Part shown: one piece after another, positions 17,823 to 27,582 of the stretch
Layout of the letters: the number at the start of each line of letters is the position of its first letter
Numbering within the stretch: the first letter of the stretch is position 1
NCBI GenBank assembly: GCA_963843455.1
Contig: CAWJKE010000007.1
Coordinates: 62,001 to 126,000 of the forward strand
Length of the DNA: 64,000 bases
Reading direction: 5' to 3'
From: CAIQPS01 sp963843455
GTDB taxonomy: Bacteria > Actinomycetota > Thermoleophilia > RBG-16-64-13
Notes under the pieces: generated by a model
Database searches by the model: none
What the model was told of the DNA's origin: nothing
The model's input: the letters and a program-made list of their open reading frames with translations, nothing else
Program-made: the position numbers and the translations under genes

Positions 17823-17889
17823 GCCGACCTCCTTGAGTGTCATTGCGGGCATAACCCTTCCCAGGATCACGCTATTCCATGCGCGGCGA

Positions 17890-20602
17890 TCAGAGCAGCG
17901 CGCGCAGCTCCCTCATCGCCTCGGGGAACTCCTCCTCGCCGAAGCAGTACCGCAGCTTCAAGAAGCCGCTCCGCAGCTCGCGTACCTCGTCGCCCGATCT
18001 CCCGGTCCTCCAGTATCACCGCGGCGACGAGTCCGGCCAACACGCGGAAGTCCGCAGCGCCCATGCCGAAGCGGGTCATCTCGGCTACTCCCATGCGCAG
18101 AGCCCCGGCGGCGGTGAAGCCCTCCTCGTCTGGGGCCGCCTGGAAGTTGCAGATGATGCCGTTGGCCTCCAGCCGCTCCGCGAGCGCCGGGCCCTGGCCG
18201 TAGCCGACCTCGAGGATGACCTGGTGGGTCTCGGTGTAGTCGAGGGCGGGGTCGCCGGCCACCCCCAACCCCGCGGCCGCGAGCGCCCGGGCGAAGACCT
18301 TGGCATTGGCTATCACCGCCGGCTGGTAGCTGTCCTTGAACGCGTTTATCTCGTAGGTGGCGATCAGCAGACCCAACATGGTCCCCAGATGGTGGTTGGA
18401 GACGGAGCCGGGGAAGGTGCGGCGACGTACGGTCTCCCACAATGCGTACTCCTCATCCCGCTCGCGGAACCGGGTGCCGATCACCCCCCTCTGGGTGCCG
18501 AAGAACGTCTTGTGGGTGGAGCCGGTGACGAAGTCGGCGCCCTCGGAGAAGGGCTGCTGGAAGTGGGGGCCGACGAGGCCGAGCACGTGGGCCATGTCGT
18601 ACATGATCACCGTGTCGAGCGCCTGCTCGTCGACGAACCGGCGGATATCGGCCACCGGCTCTTTGTAGAGCACCATACTCTTGCCGAGGATGATGAGCCG
18701 AGGCCGGTACCGGTCGATAAGATCGAGAGTGGCGGCTACATCGATGCGGTATTGGTCGCCGGGCAGCACTGGGAAGTTCACCACCGCCGGCTGGTCCGTG
18801 CGCGGGTCGACGGCCACGTAGTCCTTGAGCGCCCCCATCGGTTGCGCACTGAGGTGCCCGCCCTTGCCGAGGTGGTTGTTCATGACCATCTGCAGGCGGC
18901 GGGGCTCGCCCTTGCGATCCCAGCGATTGAGATAGTCCACCAGGGCCGAGAACAGCGCGCTATTGGCCATCTGCCCGCTGATCAGCCGGGTCTCCACCTC
19001 GGCGGCGCCCAGGAAACGGCGCATCTCCCGCTCGAGGGCCTGCTCCACCTCGTCGATGAACCCGGTGCCCTGGTAGTAGAAGATGTCGGCTTCGTCGAAC
19101 GCCTCGATCTTGCGGTGCTCGGCGTAGCGGAAGGCCGGGTCGGTGACCGACACCAACCGCACCAGGGGAGAGGCCGTCATCTCGGAGGGGATGAGGTTGA
19201 TGCACTCTTCTTGACGCCAGCGGTGGTTGGCCAAGGTCTTGTGCAGGAGGGCGCCGACATCGCGGCGGGCGTCGAGCGGCGGAAGCGGCTCTTCGGCCTC
19301 CGGGGGTCGGTAGACGATGGGTCGGGCATAGGGCGGGGCGTCGCCGCGCAAATGGTAGGGGACCACCACGCCGGAAACCTCGTGGCCGCGGACCTCGATG
19401 CTCACCTCGTCATCTTCGCGGATGTCGCTGTCGAGAAGGGCCAGGCAGATGGAGCGCAGCCCGTAGTCGTCGCCGGGCCGGGCCTCCAGCTTCTCGCCCG
19501 TCATGTTCCAGTAGGGGACCATGGTGCCGCTGGTGACCCAGCCGACCGGGCGGGAGGCCCTGGTGACCGGTGCGCCGGCTCGCGCGACTCCGCGCCCGGT
19601 GACTGCCATAGGGCGGACTATGCGGGGTAGGTCGGTGATGAGCGAGAACTGGCCGGCGAGGATGCGCCGGTAGGCCTCCTGCTGGCGAAGTAGGGCTGGG
19701 CGGCCAATGTAGTCTCCCTTGACGGCCGAGAAGCTGACTGCGAACTGAGCCAGAGGAGAGGAGAGCAGGGGGATCTCGCGGTTCTCGGGGTCGGTCCCCA
19801 GCTCGTGCCCGTAGAGAGGCAGCCCCGCTTCCAGGCGGAGGGTGTCCCGCGCGCCGAGGCCACAGGGAACAGCGCCTTTTTCGACCAGAAGATCCCAGAG
19901 ACTCGGGGCGTACTCGGCGGGGAAGAAGAGCTCGAAGCAGAGCGGCTCCCCCGTGTAGCCGGTGCGGCCGAGGAGGATGCGCGCCGGGCCGATCTGGACG
20001 ACCGACAGCTGGTTGCGCCGGGGCTCGGGTAAGGCGCCGTCTGCCAGTGCCTGCGAGACGATCTCTCGGGAGAGTGGGCCCTGAAGCGAGAGCATGGCGA
20101 GCTGAGAGGTGCGATCTTCGAGAGTGACGGGGAAGGCGGCCGGCTCGGGCGGCGCGCCTGCTGCCGGTGAGCCGACCGGCGCCCCGGGCCACGGACCCGG
20201 CGACCATGCCGTCAGCCTCTCCTGCAGGTGTGCCCAGTCCTTCTTGCGGTTGGCCGCGTTGACCACCAGCAGGTATTCGTCGGCGAAGAAACGGTAGAGA
20301 TAGGCGTCATCGATGGCCCCGCCGGTCTCGGTGGGGATGAAGGTGTACTGGGCCTGGCCGACCTCGAGGGCGGCGGCGTTGTTGCTGAGAACGAGCTGAA
20401 GAAACTCCAGTGCCAGCGGGCCGCGGACGATGAAGCGCCCCATATGGGACACGTCGAAGACCCCGGCGCGGCGGCGGGTGGCGAGATGCTCGGCGACTAC
20501 CCCTGTGGGATACATCAGCGGCATGTCCCAGCCGGCGAAGTCGACCATCTTTGCGCCGAGGGCGATGTGGCCGGGATAAAGAGGGGTCCTGAGGCCGGTC
20601 AT
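17890..20602 (-). CDS. Fused aminomethyltransferase (GcvT)-serine hydroxymethyltransferase protein, one frameshift near the C terminus
   Basis: A 903-residue two-domain folate enzyme. Residues 1 to about 430 are GcvT-like: MTGLRTPLYPGHIALGAKMV, FAGWDMPLMYP, FDVSHMGRF, the folate-site GGAIDDAYLYRF and a late PVGWVTSG. From about 452, a divergent SHMT begins: RQEECINLIPSEM, FRYAEHRK, MYDMAHVLGLVGPH and the PLP lysine in GSTHKTFFGTQRG (K698). The last 32 residues shift frame; deleting one G near 18000 gives VRELRSGFLKLRYCFGEEEF and a stop at 17890. The join would couple methylene-THF made from glycine with serine synthesis. The ATG at 20602 has AGAGGAGG. GcvH and GcvP are not in the window. Confidence 0.88.
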
Positions 20603-20694
20603 CTCACTGCCTCCTCTGGTGACGGCCACCGCGCCGGGAGCTCTTGGGACTCCAGCCACCATCTGCGGGACGCGAAGAAATCGGCTTCGTACAT
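20599..20694 (-). CDS. Possible 31-residue ORF overlapping the GcvT-SHMT start
   Basis: An ATG at 20694 opens 31 codons (MYEADFFASRRWWLES at its start) and stops in an ATGA overlap with the fusion gene. The overlap and the biased amino acids hint at translational coupling. There is no good ribosome site and no recognised family. It could be a leader peptide, a tiny subunit or chance. Confidence 0.3.
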   Translation of the reverse strand: MYEADFFASRRWWLESQELPARWPSPEEAVR

Positions 20695-20816
20695 GGCCGG
20701 AAGTCTACGCTCAGCGAGTCGGCACTGCCATAGGCGGGCGCCGCGGGGGGGGAGTCTTACCGGCCTGTCCGGGCCGGCCTCCCGGCGGGCCGGCCCGGCA
20801 TCCGGTCAAGGGGGGG

Positions 20817-22454
20817 CTATGTCGGGGGGCGGACCTTCGCCATCAGGTTCCAGAGGAGTTGGGCCATCTCCGCGCGGGTGGCGGGTTCGGCGGGATCCCA
20901 ACTCGACAGGCTCCCGTCGGGTCCTGAGATATTGTCGAGCAGACCGTTGAACTCGGCCTTGCGCAGGGCTTCGGCGGTCACCACGTCCGCATCGGTGAGG
21001 TGGCCGGCGTAGCCGTCGGTGGGCGGCGCGAGCTTATCGCCTCCAGCGTTGACAGCCGCCTCGATCGCCTCGTTGCGCCTCTCCCGGTAGAGTGGTCTGA
21101 AGGTGCCGTCCGCGTATGCGACCATCACGCCGTTGAGCGCGGCAACCGCGATATAGTGATAGGGATAGAGCAGGTTATCCAGGTGCACTATCGCGGGTTG
21201 GTCGGTGAAATCGAAGAGGTCACCCTCCGTCACGGGGTATCCCATGGTGAGGTCGATCATCTGAGCGAACTGCTGGTGGATGAGCCAGTCACTGGGACCG
21301 AAGTTCTTGTCGCCGTATCCAGTCATGATGCCTTGGGCGACCACGCCCTCGATCGCGGTGAGGTAGCGATGGCCGGTGGGGACGTCGGGGAAGCGGGTGG
21401 CTTCTGAGGCCGGGACGGCATAGTAGAGGCCCTTGCTGCCGTACCATGCGACCCGGGTGCCGTCGACTTCCGGCGACCTAGCCGTGTCGCCGCCGCGTGA
21501 GGGAGAGATGGCGAAGGTCTCGCCCGAGGAGATGCTGTAGCCCTTGATGGCCGAAGGTGTCCAGGTCTGCCAGGCCACAAGGTCGCCCTCAATGGACGGC
21601 TTGAGATTGCCCCCGGCGTCGCCGGTCACGACTGAGGTCGTGCCACCGCCGATGTCGTACAGGCAGATCTGATAAGTGGTGGACCAACTGCCCGCGGTCG
21701 CCGGAGTCCACACATCACCGCTAGACCAGACGACCTTGCCTCCGTCTATGCGGGGGTGCTCGTTGTTCTTGCTGGCGTCCGCGATGACCGTGGTCTCAGC
21801 GGTACGCATGTTGTACAGGACGATCTCGCTGGCGTTGGGCCCGAGGTCGGAGACCACGTCCTTGACGCACACCACGTAATCGCCCGAGATGTCCGGGTCC
21901 CGGTACTCGGGGCCGGCGATGATTCTCTGCTTCTCGCGCGTACCGGTGTCGTACAGGTAGATGCCCGATCCGATGGCCGGATCGGCCGTATCTTTCTCCC
22001 ATACGACCCGTCCGCCCTGGATGCGCGGATTCCAGTCGTTCCGATCACCGTCGAGGCCCAGTGAGCTGATCATCTCCACTCTCTGGGAATCGAGATTGTA
22101 GAGATAGATGTCGTCAGAGCCACCGGTGGTGGCCCCCTGGAACACCACGAGGTTGCCTTCGGCGGCCGGGTTGTAGTAGGAGCCGGACGGACCAGGATTG
22201 ATCAGCACGTTCTTGCCGGCGATGAGGTCGTACACGAACATCTTGGCGACCCCTTTGTAGGACCCGGTCCAGGCAAGCTGATTGCCGAGAGCCGTGATGA
22301 ACGAAGGGGTGATGTTCTTGACGGGAGTGGCGACCAGACGGACCTGATACGTCTCGGCGGCGAACGCGGCCGGCGCGGAGCCCAAACCTATGATGCCAAA
22401 GGCGAGCGCCAGAGCGCTCACCGCCAGCAGACCCCTTCTCGCTACGTTTATCAC
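20817..22454 (-). CDS. Secreted beta-propeller protein with C-terminal SLH domains
   Basis: A 545-residue surface protein. A signal peptide covers residues 1-32 (hydrophobic core LLAVSALALAFGIIGL, cleavage after AFA). Residues 35-350 contain repeated TolB-like blade motifs such as DDIYLYNLDSQRV, SGIYLYDTGTR and EIVLYNMRTAE, separated by about 50 residues. From about 360 the sequence is S-layer homology: FPDVPTGHRYLTAIEGVVAQGIMTG, YHYIAVAALNGVMVAYADGTFRP and a final ATRAEMAQLLWNLM. SLH domains anchor proteins to cell-wall polymers, so the propeller is displayed outside. The GTG start has CCGGAGG upstream. Confidence 0.88.
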   Translation of the reverse strand: MINVARRGLLAVSALALAFGIIGLGSAPAAFAAETYQVRLVATPVKNITPSFITALGNQLAWTGSYKGVAKMFVYDLIAGKNVLINPGPSGSYYNPAAEGNLVVFQGATTGGSDDIYLYNLDSQRVEMISSLGLDGDRNDWNPRIQGGRVVWEKDTADPAIGSGIYLYDTGTREKQRIIAGPEYRDPDISGDYVVCVKDVVSDLGPNASEIVLYNMRTAETTVIADASKNNEHPRIDGGKVVWSSGDVWTPATAGSWSTTYQICLYDIGGGTTSVVTGDAGGNLKPSIEGDLVAWQTWTPSAIKGYSISSGETFAISPSRGGDTARSPEVDGTRVAWYGSKGLYYAVPASEATRFPDVPTGHRYLTAIEGVVAQGIMTGYGDKNFGPSDWLIHQQFAQMIDLTMGYPVTEGDLFDFTDQPAIVHLDNLLYPYHYIAVAALNGVMVAYADGTFRPLYRERRNEAIEAAVNAGGDKLAPPTDGYAGHLTDADVVTAEALRKAEFNGLLDNISGPDGSLSSWDPAEPATRAEMAQLLWNLMAKVRPPT

Positions 22455-22696
22455 CGCATACCTCCGGAGGCTTCGCCCTCATTGTCGAGAGGCTAGCGAA
22501 GACCCGGACGAGGATCGATGCGACCTAAGTCGCAAAGGGGCGGCCGGGCGTCGCTTACTTCCTGACCGGTAATATCGGTAGAATCGGGGGGCGGCTTGAG
22601 GCGTTCGCGGTGTCTTGTCGCCGCGTCCGCGGGGCTTGACGGACGGACTGGACCGCTTCAGACTTTGCTATGACTCCTACGGCAGAAAGGGGCTGC

Positions 22697-23026
22697 ATGG
22701 ATCTCTCGGCGTCTTCGCACGGAACCATCCCCGTTCTCCGCGTGGACGGAGATATCGACATGGCCGGTGCATCGCGATTCCAGGCGGCCATAGAGTCGCA
22801 CTCCGACAGCTACCAGGCGCCTCTCTTGATCGATCTGAGCGGCTGTCTGTTCATAGACAGCGGCGGATTGAACGTGCTGCTGCAGGCGGTGCGGCACCTG
22901 AACGGCGGGGCCTGGCTGGGCGTTGTTGGTCCCAACAGCAACCTTCGCCGTGTGTTCGATATTGTCGGGCTCGCGTCCGATTCCCGCTTCAGACTCATGG
23001 ACGACCTCTCCGATCTCCGTGAGTAA
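22697..23026 (+). CDS. STAS-domain anti-sigma factor antagonist (cluster gene 1)
   Basis: A 109-residue SpoIIAA/RsbV-type protein. IPVLRVDGDIDMAGAS opens the domain, the phospho-acceptor serine is in CLFIDSGGLN and the C-terminal helix includes VFDIVGL. In partner switching the unphosphorylated form captures an HATPase anti-sigma kinase and a SpoIIE phosphatase reactivates it; both kinds of partner follow in this cluster. The ATG has AAAGGGG upstream. Its stop overlaps the GTG start of the next gene by eight bases, so translation is coupled. Confidence 0.92.
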   Translation: MDLSASSHGTIPVLRVDGDIDMAGASRFQAAIESHSDSYQAPLLIDLSGCLFIDSGGLNVLLQAVRHLNGGAWLGVVGPNSNLRRVFDIVGLASDSRFRLMDDLSDLRE

Positions 23027-25841
23027 CGGAACCAAGAGCCGACTCGTCCGATCGATCGCTCTCTCGCCCGACCTTGCCGAGCTGGCCCGGGCACGGCTTT
23101 TCGTCGCCGAGATAGCGGCAGAAGCGGGCTTTGGGGAGTCCCGGTCTTTCGACATCGTCCTGCTTGCTTCCGAGGCCGCGGCCAACGCGATCGAGCATGC
23201 GCCGGTAAAAGGCAGCGTCGAGATCAAGGGTGTCCTGTATCCGGACCGGCTGGAAATCCAGGTAAAAGGCCCAGGCGAGTTTCAGACCCCAGACCGGCTT
23301 AGGGAACAGCACACGCGGGGCCTGGGCCTGCCGCTCATGGCCAGGCTCTCCGACCACCTCGCGTTGTACTCGGCTCCCGAGGGTGGCACGCTTCTGACTT
23401 TGACTTTCTACCGCGAGGGACATCACCGGGCGCGAGCCGACTCTCCTCTGCCCCCGAGCCTGCTGGAAGTATTCGAGACGAGCGACCGGCTGGAGGCGGT
23501 GTTCGAGGCCATGGCCGAGGGGTTCGCCATCTTCGACGACGGTCTTCGCTGCGTTTATCTCAACGAGGCTATGGCCGCCCAGGCGATTGAGCCTCGGGAG
23601 AAGCTTGTGGGTTATCGCATCTCCCGAGCCGAATCCGGCCAAGGACCGTTCGGCGAGATGTTCGACACGGCCAGGTCCACGGGCGGCGAGGTCACTCGCG
23701 AGATATGCCACCCGCAGCAGGAGAGATGGTCCGAAGTCTCCGTGATCCCCTTTGCAGGGGGTTTCGCGATGGTCAGTCGCGACATCACCGAGCGGCGCAG
23801 TAGCCAGGAAGCTCTCAGGCAGCGTTCGCTCCTCCTCGATTTGTCTTCGGAGGCGATACTCGCGTGGGAGCTTGACGGCCCCATCCGCTATTGGAACTCC
23901 GGGGCGGAGAGACTCTACGGGTACAAGGCGGAGGAAGCCCTGGGTCATCTGAGCCACGACCTGCTCAAGACCGTGTTCCCACGATCGCTTGCGTCCGTAG
24001 ATAAGGCACTGCGTCAGCGCGGGGAGTGGAGTGGTGAGCTCCTCCACACCGGCAGATCCGGAAGGGAGATCCCGGTTGAGTCCCGCCTTAGAGTGATAGA
24101 TACCGGAGAAGGACAACTTGTCCTTGAGGTCGACCGCGACATCCGCGAGCGCAGGCAGGCGGAGGAGGCGCTGCGGGAGGCCGAGCAGGCGCTCAGGCTG
24201 GCGGAAAAGGGGGCCCGCGCGGGCTTCTGGGATTGGGATGTCCTGACCGGAGTTGTCACCTGGGACGAGGGACTGTTCGACCTCCTAGGCATCGACCCTT
24301 CGCGCGAGGGAGCCTCGTTTGACGCGTGGCGCCGAGCGGTTCATCCGGAAGACGAACCGGAGGCATCGGAACGCATTGCTGTGGCACTCAGGGACCGCAG
24401 GTCCCTGGTCAGTGAGTACCGGGTGATTCTTCCCGATGGATCCCAGCGGTGGATACGCGCGGGCGGAGAAGGGGTGTACGACTCTGTCGGCAGGCCGGTC
24501 CGCATGCTCGGCTTCTGCGTCGACATAAGTGAGCGTAAACGCGCCGAAGCCGAACAGGCCGAGATCGAGCGGCGTTTTGTGGAGGGCCGAGGGCTCGAGA
24601 TAGGAGAGACCTACCAGAGCCCGGATGATTCCAGGCAGAGGGTGCTCAGCGCGGACGAGGAGCGGTTCCAGGCTTTCTATGACAAGAGCCCTCATGCCGC
24701 TCTCATGATTGCTCCGGATGGCCATGTCGTCGCCGCGAACCCTGCGGCCCGCGGCATGTTCCAGATGACGGAGGAGGAGCTTATCGCCGGGGGGTGGGGG
24801 GCGGTGACCGATGCGGACGACCCGACGCCGGCCCGGGTGTTTCGGCAACGCGAGCAGATCGGACCGTACATCGGCGAGTTGAACATGCGGCGAAAGGACG
24901 GGTCGGTGTTCCCGGTGGAGGGGTGGTTCACGATCTTCTGCGCCGCCGGCGGAGAGGCCCTCACCGCTGTGACAATGCGGGATATCACCGAGCGCAGGAG
25001 GGCAGAGGAGGCGCTGCGCGAAAGCGAGGAGCGCTATCGCTTCCTGGCCGAGAACAACGAGCGGTTGTACCGGCAGCAGCTCGACATCGCCGAGAAGCTC
25101 CAGCTCGCCCTGCTCAACATCCCCTCCGAGATCGGCCGCGTCCGGGTGGGCCATCTGTATCGCTCGGCCACCGAGGCGGCCCGGGTGGGAGGCGACTTCT
25201 ACGACGTATTTGAAGTCAAGGGTGGACTTGTCTGCATGCTCGTGGGTGACGTGGCCGGCCACGGCATCGAGGCGGCCCGGACCGCGACCCTGGTCAAGGA
25301 CGTGGTCCACGCGTTCGCCCACCAGTCGGTGCGGCCTCAGGAGGTCCTGCGGCGCACAAATGCGCTGCTTGTGGAGAAGGAACTTCCCGGGTTCGTCACC
25401 CTGTTCCTTGGCGTGCTCGACAGCGACACCGGCGAACTCCGCTATGCTCTGGCCGGCCATCCCAGTCCCTTACTCAGGCGGGCGAACGGTGAGGTCCATG
25501 CGTTGGGCTCTGGCTCCGCGCCCCTCGGGGTCCACCCGGAGGCGACGTGGAAGCCGGGAGCCGAGGAGCTCGAAGCGGGCGACCTTCTACTGCTCTACAC
25601 CGACGGCGTCATCGAGGTCCGGCGTAACGGCGAGTTCTTCGGCGAGAAGCGGCTGCAGACCCTGCTCAAACGCAAGCGCATATCCGTGGAGCGCCTTCCT
25701 CACCTCGTCATCGATCAGGTGCTGGCTTTCTCCGGGGGCGACCTCAGGGACGACGTCGCAGTGCTCGCGCTGTCGCTGACGGGCGAGGCGGGTGCCGCAC
25801 GGCCGAAACTTCCCTTTGTGCAGGAGAAGTTGTTACAGTAG
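23019..25841 (+). CDS. HATPase-PAS-PAS-PAS-PAS-SpoIIE multidomain sensor phosphatase (cluster gene 2)
   Basis: A 940-residue cytoplasmic regulator. Residues 1-140 are an RsbW-like HATPase (ASEAAANAIEHAPVKG as N-box, RGLGLPLMARL as G-box). Four PAS-like regions follow at about 150-265, 270-385, 390-520 and 550-680, each ending in an ITERR-, IRERR- or ISERK-type junction; the third is the FWDWDVLTG type. A PP2C-like SpoIIE phosphatase occupies about 700-930, with metal residues in GGDFYD and GDVAGHG and in LLLYTDGVIE and DDVAVLAL. Kinase and phosphatase activities in one chain would let sensor input set STAS phosphorylation. PAS ligands are unknown. The GTG start lies inside the STAS stop. Confidence 0.9.
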   Translation: MSNGTKSRLVRSIALSPDLAELARARLFVAEIAAEAGFGESRSFDIVLLASEAAANAIEHAPVKGSVEIKGVLYPDRLEIQVKGPGEFQTPDRLREQHTRGLGLPLMARLSDHLALYSAPEGGTLLTLTFYREGHHRARADSPLPPSLLEVFETSDRLEAVFEAMAEGFAIFDDGLRCVYLNEAMAAQAIEPREKLVGYRISRAESGQGPFGEMFDTARSTGGEVTREICHPQQERWSEVSVIPFAGGFAMVSRDITERRSSQEALRQRSLLLDLSSEAILAWELDGPIRYWNSGAERLYGYKAEEALGHLSHDLLKTVFPRSLASVDKALRQRGEWSGELLHTGRSGREIPVESRLRVIDTGEGQLVLEVDRDIRERRQAEEALREAEQALRLAEKGARAGFWDWDVLTGVVTWDEGLFDLLGIDPSREGASFDAWRRAVHPEDEPEASERIAVALRDRRSLVSEYRVILPDGSQRWIRAGGEGVYDSVGRPVRMLGFCVDISERKRAEAEQAEIERRFVEGRGLEIGETYQSPDDSRQRVLSADEERFQAFYDKSPHAALMIAPDGHVVAANPAARGMFQMTEEELIAGGWGAVTDADDPTPARVFRQREQIGPYIGELNMRRKDGSVFPVEGWFTIFCAAGGEALTAVTMRDITERRRAEEALRESEERYRFLAENNERLYRQQLDIAEKLQLALLNIPSEIGRVRVGHLYRSATEAARVGGDFYDVFEVKGGLVCMLVGDVAGHGIEAARTATLVKDVVHAFAHQSVRPQEVLRRTNALLVEKELPGFVTLFLGVLDSDTGELRYALAGHPSPLLRRANGEVHALGSGSAPLGVHPEATWKPGAEELEAGDLLLLYTDGVIEVRRNGEFFGEKRLQTLLKRKRISVERLPHLVIDQVLAFSGGDLRDDVAVLALSLTGEAGAARPKLPFVQEKLLQ

Positions 25842-25845
25842 TCGG

Positions 25846-27479
25846 ATGACAGACCGGCCGGCAGACGCGGGCAGCAGCCTCGAGGAGCGCGCCCGATATC
25901 TCGATGCGCTTGTTCCTGCACGCACTCACCCCCCTCGTGCTGCTCGATCGCGACTTCAACTTCATCCGCGTGAACGAGGCCTACGCCAAGGCCTGCGGGC
26001 GAGAAGTGGGGGACTTTCCCGGTCACAATCACTTCGAGTTCTATCCGTCGGACGCCCGGACCATATTCGAGGACGTCCGCCGCACGAAAGAACCGATCAC
26101 CGTGGAGGCGCGAGCTTTCGAGTTCCCCGATCACCCGGAGTGGGGGATCACCTACTGGGACTGGAACCTCTCCCCGGTGCTGGACGAGTCGGGCGAGGTG
26201 GAGGCGTTGGTGTTCTCGCTCCAGGACGTGACCGAGCGCGTGCGCCGAGGGGCCGGGCGCCGTTGGACAGACTGGCTTCAGGATCGGATGCTCCGGCGCA
26301 GGAAGGCACTGCCGGTGACGCTCGTGGCGTCGCTTGTGGAAGTGGTGCTCTTCGTCGGCATCGGCCAGTTCGAATCTCCCGCCCACTATTTGGGCATTCC
26401 CGGCGCGGCGGCCGCGCTCGTCGCGGTGATAGCCGCCATCATCGCGGGGCCGTTGCCTGGGGTGATCGTGGCCCTCGTGGGCGGAGCGGCCTATTTCGCG
26501 TTCCTCACCGACTTCGGCGGAAGCGTCTATGGCCGGCTATCGTGATATCCATAGTCCTCTGGACGTTGGCCGCTTGGCTGGCCGGTATCGCCGGAGACTA
26601 TATCCGCGACCGGGCAGAGGCACGCGAGGCCGTGCTCTCGCAGACCATCAAGGATCGAGAGCAGCTTGTGCAGCGGCTGGAGGTCAGCGAAGCAGGGGTT
26701 CCGGGTGCTGGCGGCGGAGAACAAGCGCCTCTACGAGCAGCAACTGGGAATCGCGGAGCAACTCCAGCAGTCGCTTCTCAACATCCCCTCCGAGATCGGC
26801 CCCTTCAAGGTGGGCCATCTCTACCGCTCGGCCACCGAGGCCGCCCGCGTCGGCGGCGACTTCTACGACGTGTTCGAAGTCAAGGAAGGAAGCATCGCCG
26901 TTCTCATAGGCGATGTGGCCGGCCACGGCATCGAGGCGGCGCGGACCGCCACCCTGGTCAAGGACGTGGTCCACGCTTTCACGCATCAGACGCTGCGGCC
27001 TGCCGACGTCCTGGCGCATACCAACCGGCTTCTCGTCGAAAAGGGCCTGCGCGGGTTCGTGACGGTGTTTCTTGGCATCCTGGAGAAAGACACCGGCCGT
27101 TTCGGCTATTCGGCGGCGGGTCATCCGGATGTGCTTCTCAGGCGGGCCTCGGGCGACGTGGAGAGGCTGCGGTCGCCATCGGTGCCCCTCGGCGTCTTCC
27201 CCGACGCGGAGTGGAAGGCCTTCCAGACCGAGCTGGAGCGTCGACGACCGGCTGATTCTCTACACCGACGGGGTCATCGAGGCTCGTCGCAACGGCGATT
27301 TCTTCGGAGACGAGCGCCTGGAAGACGTCATCCGGAACGCACAGCTACCGGTGGAGGAACTCCCGAATCGCGTTCTCGACGAGGTCTTGGCGTTCGCCGA
27401 CGGGGCGTTGAAGGACGACGTGGCCGTGCTCGCACTTTCGCTGACGGGCGACGGACCGACGCGTCTATCGGCGCGGTGA
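25846..27479 (+). CDS. PAS-membrane-SpoIIE phosphatase, four frameshifts (cluster gene 3)
   Basis: One gene split over four frames. The order is an N terminus from the ATG at 25846, then a PAS domain (TPLVLLDRDFNFIRVNEAYAKA), four hydrophobic helices (LPVTLVASLVEVVLFVGI to LWTLAAWLAGIAG), a short coiled linker and a SpoIIE phosphatase (GGDFYD, GDVAGHGIEAA, LILYTDGVIEARR, DDVAVLAL). Shifts lie near 25900-25960, 26535, 26695 (one G too many in GGGG) and 27237 (one C too many). Joined, it has about 544 residues. The phosphatase part is close to that of the gene before it, including at DNA level, so this is a recent paralogue with membrane sensing in place of the kinase. It starts five bases after the previous stop. 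Confidence 0.8.
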
Positions 27480-27582
27480 GGTTTTCCGAACGCCCCGAAC
27501 TGGGTATCCGCTGCCTACTGGATAGCAGTCACGCGGTCGTACCATACGGTGCGGTTTTGCGCGCCTTCGCTCGGAGGTGACG

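Noticed and set aside
20603..20816. Glycine riboswitch before the GcvT-SHMT gene
   Set aside because: No recognisable tandem glycine aptamer core is present.
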